Shown here piece by piece: positions 1-5,098 of a stretch of DNA of 9,460 bases (within the stretch, counting starts at the first letter, position 1; each line of letters opens with the position of its first letter). The position numbers were made by a program, and so were the translations under genes. Below the pieces are notes generated by a model that saw only the letters and a program-made list of their open reading frames with translations, had not been told where the DNA came from and searched no databases. The DNA comes from an uncultured Eubacteriales bacterium (GTDB lineage Bacteria > Bacillota > Clostridia > Oscillospirales > CAG-272), in assembly GCA_900556615.1 (NCBI GenBank), contig USPP01000037.1, forward strand, positions 1-9,460, given 5' to 3'.

Positions 1-212
1 CTGTCATTGTAACCATAACCGGTCGTGGCGGCAAAATGCGTTGCGTTAACTCTGTTTTTCTGCATGGCGGAGATCACCTTGCACTGATTGATCTCAGCAA
101 TGCGGTCAATTTCTTTAAATCTGCCGCTGATTTCTGCAAGTACTTTTTCTCCGAAACGATATACTTTTTCGCTGATGCCGAGCTTGAGGTACATTTCTTC
201 CGTGTTCATCAT
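1..212 (-). CDS. Aluminium-resistance / methionine gamma-lyase-family PLP enzyme, N-terminal part
   Basis: The first 70 residues of a minus-strand protein whose remainder lies beyond the left edge. The visible part has a helical N-terminus followed by INQCKVISAMQKNRVNATHF and then ATTGYGYND (residues 41-70). This resembles the N-terminus of the family annotated as aluminium resistance protein or methionine gamma-lyase (Pfam Met_gamma_lyase), where a similar NQ.KV..A...RV...HF..TTGYGY stretch is typical. Family members are cytoplasmic, PLP-dependent, cystathionine-lyase-like enzymes; the substrate of this one is unknown. The PLP lysine is outside the window. The start is a double ATG (212 or 209) with an AAAGG ribosome-binding site seven bases upstream. 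It begins 48 bases after the parvulin gene on the same strand, so the two are probably co-transcribed. Family assignment rests on this short stretch. Confidence 0.8.
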   Translation of the reverse strand, partial: MMNTEEMYLKLGISEKVYRFGEKVLAEISGRFKEIDRIAEINQCKVISAMQKNRVNATHFAATTGYGYND

Positions 213-260
213 GATATTGCCTTTTCTGTGCTGTATTCTGTGTTCTTTTCTTGCAGACTT

Positions 261-1007
261 TCAGAATCTGTCGACGGGGAACAGAATTTTAAGCTGATTG
301 ATTTTGCTTGTATAAGCCTTTTGCTGTTTTTCGGAAAGTAGCTGCTCGGTGAGCTGTTCCTTTACCTCGTCGAAGGTAAGAGCGGAGCCTTCGGATTTAG
401 ACAATACTTTTATGATGTGATATCCGAACTGCGTTTTAACAGGATCGGATATTTTTCCGGTCTCCAGCGAAAATGCTGCGTCTTCAAATTCCTTTACCAT
501 TTGCCCTTTTCCGAATTCTCCGAGATTGCCGCCGTTTTCTTTTGACGGGCAGGTGCTGTAGCGTTTGGCGGCTTCTTCAAAGGTAAGCGTTTCCGATGTA
601 AGCTCGGCTTTGATTTCTTTTGCCTTTTCCTCGCTGTCAACAAGAATATGGCTGGCATTTACCGTTTCTCCCCGGTCAAACTGTTCGGAATGGGTATCGA
701 AATATTCCTTTACCTCGGCTTCTGTAACTTTAACGTCCTTCAGTGCGCGGTTTATTTCAAATTTTGTAAGAAGCTCGTCCTTAACGGCGGCAAGCTGGGC
801 TTTGAATTCGGGGTCCATCTCGACAAGATCTCGTTTTGCGGCGGCAAGCAGCAGCGCTCTGTTGATAAGCTGTTCCAGAACCATCTGCTTTCCCTGCGGA
901 TTCATAAGGCTCTGTCCTCTTTGTCCCATTGAGAATATAGCGTTTGTAACATCCGCTTCCGTAATATTGATTCCGTTTACCGAGGCAAGTATTCTAACTT
1001 CGTTCAT
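261..1007 (-). CDS. PpiC-type (parvulin) peptidyl-prolyl cis-trans isomerase, cytoplasmic form
   Basis: A 248-residue protein expected to catalyse cis-trans isomerisation of peptidyl-proline bonds. Residues 1-110 form a helical SurA/trigger-factor-like N-terminal region, beginning ASVNGINITEADV, as in PrsA/SurA relatives. Residues 116-204 are the parvulin domain: NASHILV (117-123), YSTCPSKENGGNLGEFGKGQ (150-169) and FGYHIIKVL (194-202). A helical tail follows. Unlike PrsA lipoproteins it has no signal peptide or lipobox, so it should act in the cytosol. The ATG is preceded by AAAGGA at good spacing. A sigma-A-like promoter lies at 1051-1079 and the PLP-enzyme gene follows downstream on the same strand, suggesting a two-gene operon. 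The class is well supported; the client proteins are unknown. Confidence 0.9.
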   Translation of the reverse strand: MNEVRILASVNGINITEADVTNAIFSMGQRGQSLMNPQGKQMVLEQLINRALLLAAAKRDLVEMDPEFKAQLAAVKDELLTKFEINRALKDVKVTEAEVKEYFDTHSEQFDRGETVNASHILVDSEEKAKEIKAELTSETLTFEEAAKRYSTCPSKENGGNLGEFGKGQMVKEFEDAAFSLETGKISDPVKTQFGYHIIKVLSKSEGSALTFDEVKEQLTEQLLSEKQQKAYTSKINQLKILFPVDRF

Positions 1008-1030
1008 TATTTTTTCCTTTCAGAAGAGGC

Positions 1031-1050
1031 ATATTGATTTATATCAATAT
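1031..1050. promoter_or_regulatory. Inverted repeat at the isomerase start site (candidate operator)
   Basis: ATATTGAT (1031-1038) and ATCAATAT (1043-1050) are perfect 8-base arms around TTAT. The element sits immediately downstream of the -10 box, across the expected transcription start. It could bind a dimeric repressor or form a weak hairpin at the 5' end of the message. No regulator can be assigned to it. Confidence 0.45.
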
Positions 1051-1079
1051 AGTATATCATATCAGACGGGGTATTGCAA
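1051..1079 (-). promoter_or_regulatory. Sigma-A-type promoter of the isomerase operon
   Basis: Read on the minus strand: -35 TTGCAA (1079-1074), a 17-base spacer, and -10 TATACT (1056-1051). Transcription would begin near 1044, giving a short leader of roughly 37 bases before the ATG at 1007. Spacing and boxes are close to consensus. Confidence 0.7.
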
Positions 1080-1120
1080 GAATTTTTCCGAAATTTGAGA
1101 GCCTATCGCACTTGTTTATT

Positions 1121-1140
1121 TGCGGAAGATGACTTCTGCG
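1121..1140. other. Short hairpin between the 229-residue gene and the isomerase promoter
   Basis: TGCGGAAG (1121-1128) pairs with CTTCTGCG (1133-1140) with two G-T pairs around an ATGA loop. It lies 36 bases past the stop of the minus-strand gene at 1176-1865 and could terminate or protect its message, but no T-run follows on that strand. A CCGAAAGG mini-hairpin lies nearby at about 1145-1152. The function is uncertain. Confidence 0.25.
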
Positions 1141-1175
1141 ACTACCGAAAGGAAAGGAGCTTCATAGGATAGGAA

Positions 1176-1865
1176 TTATTCCGGTTCATCTTCGTCCGGG
1201 TTTATATCTGGCAGATGGTCTAAAAGAAATTGTATTACTTTTTCGGGATTGGAGTTATAAAATTCTTCCAACCAATCATAGAATTCATCCGCCGTCATTC
1301 CCATATCTTTTCCGCATTTTGCGAGATATTCTGATAATTTTGGATCAGATAATAGCTGCGCTTTTTCCTTGTCACGTTCTTCCGCGAGCATTTTAACAAG
1401 CTTTTCGTCATTCATAATGCACTCTGTCAGTATGTTTTTTGTATCTCCAATTTCGTTGAAGTAATTGATCATAATATACAGCCTTATCCCCCCGTCCTTG
1501 GACGGCTCAAATGTAACGCTGTGTGCTTTTGAAGCGATATCGGATAACAGGGCAAATTCTTCTCTGGTATTTGCCTCAAAGTACGGAAGCTCAACAATAA
1601 TATAAGAATCGTAATCATCGTAGTCAACGGTACCTGTGATTTTTCCATGCAATTCTTTCGCATAGGCGTCAAGGCGGGACAACAGGTCTTCATATGCCTC
1701 TTTATCCTCTTGCACAATATATTTCGGTATTTTTTTCATGGCATCGTTGTAAGCCTTAAATAATTCGTTTTCTATTGCATAATCAATCATATTCGATGTA
1801 TTTGAAGACGTATCTTTATTTTTCTCGGTTATTCGATAATCTTTTTCAAAAATTTCATTTTTCAT
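1176..1865 (-). CDS. Hypothetical protein, 229 residues, acidic C-terminus
   Basis: I do not recognise this family. The protein is soluble-looking, with no signal peptide or membrane segment. Residues 28-75 read as helical. Residues 77-95 are acidic and tyrosine-rich (VDYDDYDSYIIVELPYF), followed by a mixed alpha/beta stretch to about 140. Residues 150-170 are charged helix. Residues 190-217 (TADEFYDWLEEFYNSNPEKV region) look like a small helical domain, and the tail is DINPDEDEPE. The start ATG at 1865 has AAAGG 12 bases upstream, longer spacing than usual. Its first ten codons, start and ribosome-binding region are duplicated exactly at 4977-5022, so the array to its right may have inserted at its 5' end. 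It could be native or part of an accessory region. The product is likely real given its length and its uninterrupted, charged composition. Confidence 0.7.
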   Translation of the reverse strand: MKNEIFEKDYRITEKNKDTSSNTSNMIDYAIENELFKAYNDAMKKIPKYIVQEDKEAYEDLLSRLDAYAKELHGKITGTVDYDDYDSYIIVELPYFEANTREEFALLSDIASKAHSVTFEPSKDGGIRLYIMINYFNEIGDTKNILTECIMNDEKLVKMLAEERDKEKAQLLSDPKLSEYLAKCGKDMGMTADEFYDWLEEFYNSNPEKVIQFLLDHLPDINPDEDEPE

Positions 1866-1881
1866 AAAATATTTAACCTTT
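1836..1881. repeat. 46-bp perfect direct repeat, left copy
   Basis: All 46 bases match 4977-5022, offset 3141. Similarity stops abruptly on both sides (G at 1835 versus A at 4976; C at 1882 versus A at 5023). This copy spans codons 1-10 of the minus-strand gene at 1176-1865 and its ribosome-binding region. It could be attL of a lost integrative element, a target duplication, or a recombination scar. Confidence 0.85.
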
Positions 1882-2028
1882 CATTACCTTATTTATTATG
1901 TCTCTCTATCTTCAATATGCGTTTTAACGTTTTTCAAATATCTGTATCCGTTTCTGTGATATTTCGATGTTGTTCCTGTAACAATACAAAGAGCTTTTTC
2001 ACTAATAAAGCAACATAATTTTATTTGA

Positions 2029-2081
2029 TGTCCTATTAGGATTTTTGCGTTATTTATATGTATCCTAATGGGATATACAAT
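2029..2081. promoter_or_regulatory. Paired operators and promoter of the 2110 regulator
   Basis: The distal site, TGTCCTATTAGGAT (2029-2042), contains the palindrome TCCTA-T-TAGGA. The proximal site, TATCCTAATGGGATATAC (2061-2078), has TATCC/GGATA arms. Aligned starts are 32 bp apart, about three helical turns. TACAAT (2076-2081), overlapping the proximal site, is the best -10 candidate; its -35 is weak. The same arrangement, with the same spacing, precedes the paralogue at 2643, which suggests autorepression or cross-repression by these regulators. The binding protein is inferred. Confidence 0.65.
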
Positions 2082-2109
2082 AATATTATGCAATTTAATG
2101 AGGTGAAAA

Positions 2110-2448
2110 ATGGAAATTAATTATATTTCAATAGGCAATCGAATTAAAGAAATCCGTATTAAGCGTGGTTGGACACAAGCTAAACTTGCAGAAGAATCAG
2201 GTATTGAGCCCTCAAATATTTCGCATATCGAACGTGCTGCAACAAAATTAAGTTTTCCAACATTAGTTAGTATTGCCAATGCACTCCAAGTTTCACTTGA
2301 TGAAATTGCATATGGTAGCTTAATAAAAAATTCACATGTTTCCGTCCAAATAATAAATGAATTACTATCCGATTGCACTCCAGATGAGATAAGGTCATTA
2401 ACAGAAGTGTTGAAAACAACTAAAACGATTTTGCGAAACAAAAGTTGA
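2110..2448 (+). CDS. Small XRE/Cro-CI-family transcriptional regulator (pair member 1)
   Basis: A 112-residue DNA-binding protein. Residues 9-66 are a Cro/CI helix-turn-helix domain: RIKEIRIKRGWTQAKLAEES, then GIEPSNISHIERA as turn and recognition helix (31-43), then the typical SLDEIAY end. Residues 72-110 form a short helical tail (SHVSVQIINELLSDCTPDEI) that probably dimerises. It is about 63% identical (70 of 111 positions, hand count) to the product at 2643 and shares a tail plan with 3082 and 5099-5428. The start is clear: GAGGTG six bases before the ATG. It sits behind paired inverted-repeat operators shared with its paralogue, so it probably represses itself. No toxin or other partner gene is adjacent. 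Regulated targets are unknown. Confidence 0.85.
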   Translation: MEINYISIGNRIKEIRIKRGWTQAKLAEESGIEPSNISHIERAATKLSFPTLVSIANALQVSLDEIAYGSLIKNSHVSVQIINELLSDCTPDEIRSLTEVLKTTKTILRNKS

Positions 2449-2555
2449 TATTCCATTATGAAAAATTAGCTTATATTATTTTTGTTTAGCAACTCTCTTT
2501 AATGTGAAAAATCTTGTTATATTTTGAATAGTTTTTGCCAAAATAATAACGCATA

Positions 2556-2608
2556 TATCCTATTATGATATACACGTTATTTTAACATATCCTAATCGGA
2601 TATACAAT
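2556..2608. promoter_or_regulatory. Paired operators and promoter of the 2643 regulator
   Basis: The distal site is TATCCTATTATGATATAC (2556-2573) and the proximal site is TATCCTAATCGGATATAC (2588-2605), again 32 bp apart. The proximal site runs into TACAAT (2603-2608), the likely -10. A weak -35 (TTTTAA, 2580-2585) would sit between the sites at 17-base spacing. The proximal site differs from its counterpart at 2061-2078 at one position. The surrounding sequence is otherwise diverged, so conservation of sites and spacing points to function. Confidence 0.68.
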
Positions 2609-2642
2609 ACCAATATTAAAATTTTATAGATGAGGGATAAAA

Positions 2643-2978
2643 ATGGAGTTAGACTATAAAATTATTGGAAAAAGAATTAAAGAGTACAGAAAGAAAAACA
2701 AAATGACACAAGCTGAACTTGCAGAAAAAGTTGAACTTGAACCTTCAACTATTTCACATATTGAGAGGGCAACTACAAAATTAAGTTTGCCTACACTGAT
2801 TTGTATTGCTAATGTTCTCGGAACTTCGCTTGATGAATTGGTTTATACTAATCTTGCTAAAAGTTCACATGTTTCTGTTGAAATAATAGAAAATCTATTG
2901 GCAGACTGTACCCCCGATGAAATTAGCACAATAGCAGAGGTTATCAAAACTACAAAAAGCGTTTTGAGAAAGAAGTGA
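2643..2978 (+). CDS. Small XRE/Cro-CI-family transcriptional regulator (pair member 2)
   Basis: A 111-residue paralogue of the 2110 product. The helix-turn-helix spans about residues 9-66, with TQAELAEKVELEPSTISHIE (22-41) covering the DNA-contacting helices. The part following it, HIERATTKLSLPTL, is nearly identical to the paralogue; the tail (SHVSVEIIENLLADCTPDEI) is also conserved. The recognition region differs only slightly (EPSTISHIE versus EPSNISHIE), so both proteins probably bind the same operators. The ribosome-binding site GAGGG lies six bases before the ATG. The gene is monocistronic in appearance, with its own operator pair and a 190-base gap to the previous gene. It may cross-regulate with its neighbour. 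It arose by duplication followed by considerable divergence. Confidence 0.85.
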   Translation: MELDYKIIGKRIKEYRKKNKMTQAELAEKVELEPSTISHIERATTKLSLPTLICIANVLGTSLDELVYTNLAKSSHVSVEIIENLLADCTPDEISTIAEVIKTTKSVLRKK

Positions 2979-3081
2979 CTGAATAGACATTATCTAAATT
3001 TAGTCCGAATACTGTTTTTTTATAGTGGAAATATACTTTATTATTATTTTGCTTTGATGATGACTAATGAGGTGGGCAAAA

Positions 3082-3420
3082 ATGAATCTTGATTCAATTG
3101 GGAAGAATATTCGCAAATATCGAACATCAAAGGGATTGCGTCAGGAAGATGTAGCAGAACGAGCCAATTTAAGTACCAATTATATTGGTATGATTGAGCG
3201 CGGAGAAAAAACTCCGTCCCTCGAAACTTTCATCAATATTGTTAATGCCATTGGGGTATCATCCGATGTGATTCTATCTGATGTTTTGACAAATGGTTAT
3301 GTAATTAAAGATTCTTTACTTAGTGAAAAGTTGGCGAAATTGACTATTGAGGATAGAAACAAAATTTACGATGTAATTGATACTATGATGAAACATTCTA
3401 AGAAGAAATATATTGAATAA
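3082..3420 (+). CDS. XRE/Cro-CI-family regulator with short helical tail
   Basis: A 112-residue regulator. The helix-turn-helix covers residues 5-65: IGKNIRKYRTSKGLRQEDVA, then NLSTNYIGMIERGEKTPSLE (29-48), a classic XRE recognition segment. The tail GYVIKDSLLSEKLAKLTIED (72-91) and YDVIDTMMKHSKKK is helical and basic. Its closest relative here is the minus-strand product at 5099-5428, which has the same NYI/NYL...ERG core and tail plan (GY.IK...L). I chose ATG 3082 over the upstream in-frame ATG at 3067 because AGGTGG lies seven bases before 3082 and nothing suitable precedes 3067. Its targets are unknown, and no partner gene is adjacent. Confidence 0.83.
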   Translation: MNLDSIGKNIRKYRTSKGLRQEDVAERANLSTNYIGMIERGEKTPSLETFINIVNAIGVSSDVILSDVLTNGYVIKDSLLSEKLAKLTIEDRNKIYDVIDTMMKHSKKKYIE

Positions 3421-3447
3421 AGTAAAACCAATAACCCATTTAATTAT

Positions 3448-3475
3448 ACAAGTATATTCGTAAAAACACAAGTAT
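3448..3475. promoter_or_regulatory. Tandem ACAAGTAT sites upstream of the 3548 regulator
   Basis: ACAAGTAT occurs at 3448-3455 and 3468-3475, 20 bp (two helical turns) apart. Promoter-like boxes follow (TATAAT at 3505-3510; alternatively TTGTAT 3502-3507 with TATTAT 3524-3529). The sites could be operator half-sites for one of the local regulators, but similarity this short could also be chance in AT-rich DNA. Confidence 0.3.
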
Positions 3476-3547
3476 GAGTTGTGGTATTTTTACGGAATAA
3501 TTTGTATAATTTCTTTGAAAATATATTATACATCAAAGAGGTTGAAA

Positions 3548-3892
3548 ATGGCTGTTGAAAGAAAGCAATTATTAAAAGAAATGGGACAGCGTTATTTTGA
3601 AGCGCGAAAATCCAAAGGATTTACACAGGAAGAGGCTGCTGAAATAGCAGATGTAACACAGCAGGCTATTTCTGATGCGGAGTTGGGTAAAAGTTTTTTA
3701 TCTCCCGACAGTATGTTACGTCTTTGTACAGCTTATGGAATTAGCTGTGATTATTTGTTGACAGGTGAAATTTCTGATAAAGATACTTTGATAATTGATA
3801 AGCAGATACGAGAATTGGATGCGGAAACTTTTCACCATTATAAAGGGATAACTGAACATTTTATAGCAGTAGCATTGAAACAAAAACTTTAG
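3548..3892 (+). CDS. XRE-family regulator, distinct subtype, with recombined 3' end
   Basis: A 114-residue regulator. The helix-turn-helix covers about residues 14-72: ARKSKGFTQEEAAEIADVTQ, then QAISDAELGKSFLSPDSMLR (39-58), and CDYLLTGE closes the domain. The tail (IDKQIRELDAETFHHYKGIT) is helical. It is not close to the other regulators here. ATG 3548 was chosen because AAAGAGG lies six bases upstream; a longer reading frame from TTG 3479 would add an unlikely hydrophobic leader. The last 19 coding bases lie inside a 28-bp repeat shared with the 5652 gene, where they are read in another frame. The C-terminus VALKQKL may therefore be a recombination product rather than the ancestral end. Function and targets are unknown. 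Confidence 0.8.
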   Translation: MAVERKQLLKEMGQRYFEARKSKGFTQEEAAEIADVTQQAISDAELGKSFLSPDSMLRLCTAYGISCDYLLTGEISDKDTLIIDKQIRELDAETFHHYKGITEHFIAVALKQKL

Positions 3893-3901
3893 ACAAGCTA
3901 T
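3874..3901. repeat. 28-bp direct repeat, left copy (recombination junction)
   Basis: Identical to 5772-5799, which codes for IETKTLDKL in the 5652 regulator. Here the same reading frame gives IETKTLDKL followed at once by TAG. Weaker similarity continues a few bases (GCCG...GTCCT in both). It looks like a fossil of a related gene fused to the end of the 3548 gene, abutting a truncated minus-strand gene. Confidence 0.8.
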
Positions 3902-4054
3902 AGCCGTATCGTCCTTTTTCAAGGCATTTTTGATATCGTAAATTAAGCCTTCCTGTGTATCCGGAATCAATGCGCGGCAGACTTCTATCGGTTTTTCGTA
4001 TCCAAGCGTAAGGACAAGCATATTCTTTTCAATTTGTTTAATCGTAAATTTCAT
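3902..4054 (-). pseudogene. Truncated hypothetical gene, N-terminal 51 codons only
   Basis: On the minus strand an ATG at 4054 has an excellent ribosome-binding site (GAGGG six bases upstream) and opens MKFTIKQIEKNMLVLTLGYE, followed by KPIEVCRALIPDTQEGLIYD and IKNALKKDDTAI. This reads like a genuine compact alpha/beta N-terminus, and the DNA is less AT-rich than the surrounding regulators. At about 3902 the frame enters the 28-bp repeat and then runs antisense through the 3548 gene to a stop at 3716; that extension has no protein-like character. I read it as the 5' remnant of an older gene cut by recombination at the repeat. I do not recognise the family. A functional 123-residue product is possible but unlikely. 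Confidence 0.55.
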
Positions 4055-4203
4055 ATTATCCCTCGATTCCGTGATGTCAGTCTGCACACTGAATATGGTG
4101 TATATTTTTTAGTATCAAAACTTCTTAAGTCAACAGCATTGAATGTATTCTTATACAAAAATACATTGTAAAATATATTTGCTTTCCAATTAAATCTATT
4201 GCT

Positions 4204-4264
4204 CACTTGCAAGTGCTGAATAAAAAAATAATAATTGTATAATTTATTTGTATAATTTTATAAT
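4204..4264. promoter_or_regulatory. Palindrome and promoter region of the 4283 regulator
   Basis: CACTTGCAAGTG (4204-4215) is a perfect 12-base palindrome without spacer. Downstream, TGTATAATTT (4237-4246) recurs nearly exactly at 4250-4259 and TATAAT occurs three times (4238, 4251 and 4259). The palindrome is a plausible operator upstream of a promoter using one of these boxes; which box is the -10 cannot be decided by eye. The palindrome is absent upstream of the near-duplicate gene at 4703. Confidence 0.4.
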
Positions 4265-4282
4265 TTGAGGAATGGATTTGTT

Positions 4283-4552
4283 ATGAGTAAAGAAGTATCA
4301 TTTAAAAACAGAGATAGATTTATACAATTAGGAATTGCAATTGCTTCTCTCAGAAAATTAAGAGGACTTTCACAAGAAATGTTAGCAGAGAAAGCAAATG
4401 TAAGCCGTTCGCTTATTAGTTCTATTGAAGCACCGGGAATCGCCACAGGTTTTTCTTTAGAAGTCTTTTTTAATATTTCCGATGCACTAAATATAGATCC
4501 TTCAGATTTAATTAGTGCTTCTATATTCCCAGATAAGATTATTAAAAGCTAA
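4283..4552 (+). CDS. Small XRE-family regulator, intact member of a tandem duplicate
   Basis: An 89-residue protein that is almost only a DNA-binding domain. Residues 13-77 read FIQLGIAIASLRKLRGLSQE, MLAEKANVSRSLISSIEAPG (33-52) and a closing ALNIDPSDLI. An unusual EAPGIATGF replaces the common ERG loop after the recognition helix; both copies of the duplicate carry it. A short tail (SASIFPDKIIKS) ends it. ATG 4283 is preferred over the in-frame TTG at 4265 because GAGG at 4267-4270 precedes it, 12 bases away. Upstream non-coding sequence is not shared with the copy at 4703, so the two are probably controlled differently. Targets are unknown. Confidence 0.82.
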   Translation: MSKEVSFKNRDRFIQLGIAIASLRKLRGLSQEMLAEKANVSRSLISSIEAPGIATGFSLEVFFNISDALNIDPSDLISASIFPDKIIKS

Positions 4553-4702
4553 ATTATCTCACCAAAAAGCCCATATCTTTTTTATATTATACTATTGCTC
4601 GCTAATATAGTCAATTGCTTTCTTTTCCGCACTGCATTACAAAGTCAAAAAAGTTATAATATAAATATACGAGCAAATTACGATAGTAAGGGTTGTAACT
4701 AT

Positions 4703-4980
4703 ATGAGCAAAGTAGTGGAATTTAAAAATATAGACAGATTTATACAATTGGGAATTGCTATTTCTTCTCTTAGAAAGTTAAGAGGACTTTCACAAGAAAT
4801 GTTAGCAGAAAAAGCAAATGTAAGCCGTTCACTTATCAGCGCTATTGAAGCGCCGGGAATTGCTACAGGTTTTTCTTTAGAAGTTTTTTTAATATTGCAG
4901 ACGCACTTAATATAGAACCATCTGAGTTAATTAAATCTTCTGTTTTTCCAGATAATGTAATAAAAACAAATAGAAAATAA
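4703..4980 (+). pseudogene. Frameshifted duplicate of the 4283 regulator (or -1 frameshift gene)
   Basis: About 84% identical at protein level to the 4283 product once one base is compensated. The frame from ATG 4703 (AAGGG ten bases upstream) is intact through the helix-turn-helix (NVSRSLISAIEAPGIATGF) to residue 60, then meets seven T's (4884-4890) where the sister gene has one more base. In frame 0 translation ends early, after LILQTHLI, at 4915, giving 70 residues. The -1 frame continues the paralogue exactly (NIADALNIEPSELIKSSVFP) to TAA at 4978-4980, 92 residues in all. The codons at the break are GTT TTT TTA, forming the slippery heptamer T TTT TTA (4885-4891). It could be a decayed gene, a gene expressed by programmed frameshifting or polymerase slippage, or a homopolymer sequencing error. 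The final stop lies inside the right 46-bp repeat. Confidence 0.75.
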
Positions 4981-5022
4981 TCTTTTTCAAAAATTTCATT
5001 TTTCATAAAATATTTAACCTTT
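4977..5022. repeat. 46-bp perfect direct repeat, right copy
   Basis: Identical to 1836-1881. It contains an orphan start (ATG at 5006, minus strand, with AAAGG upstream) plus ten codons of the 229-residue gene, after which the frame continues only to a stop at about 4863. It also supplies the TAA that ends the restored frame of the 4703 gene. The 3.1 kb between the copies holds six regulators and one gene remnant. Confidence 0.85.
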
Positions 5023-5043
5023 AATTGATTATCTACCGTTTAT

Positions 5044-5085
5044 AGCAAAAAAAGAATCCATAATTTTAATGGATTCTTTTTTGCT
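5044..5085. terminator. Bidirectional intrinsic terminator
   Basis: GAATCCAT (5054-5061) and ATGGATTC (5069-5076) form a perfect 8-base stem over a 7-base loop. It is flanked by seven A's on the left and six T's on the right, and then by AGC/GCT closing bases. It can stop transcription from the plus-strand 4703 gene and from the minus-strand gene ending at 5099. Confidence 0.85.
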
Positions 5086-5098
5086 GTCACATATATTT

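Noticed and set aside
565..1098. 177-residue plus-strand frame over the isomerase gene
   Set aside because: It is a serine-rich shadow of the parvulin coding sequence and covers its promoter; no ribosome-binding site.
1080..1175. Riboswitch or small RNA between the 229-residue gene and the isomerase
   Set aside because: There are two small hairpins but no match to a riboswitch core I know, no promoter pointing into it and no T-run, so it is listed only as a hairpin.
1896..2093. 65-residue minus-strand frame left of the 2110 gene
   Set aside because: It starts at TTG without a ribosome-binding site and covers the paired operators; its composition looks like translated AT-rich non-coding DNA.
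2448..2560. CRISPR-like or other regularly spaced repeats in the array
   Set aside because: The repeated elements in the array are operators and gene duplicates; no short repeat recurs with uniform spacers.
3716..4087. Full-length 123-residue minus-strand reading frame
   Set aside because: Only the part from ATG 4054 to about 3902 has a ribosome-binding site and protein-like composition. The rest runs antisense through the well-supported 3548 regulator and across a repeat junction, so I call it a truncated remnant.
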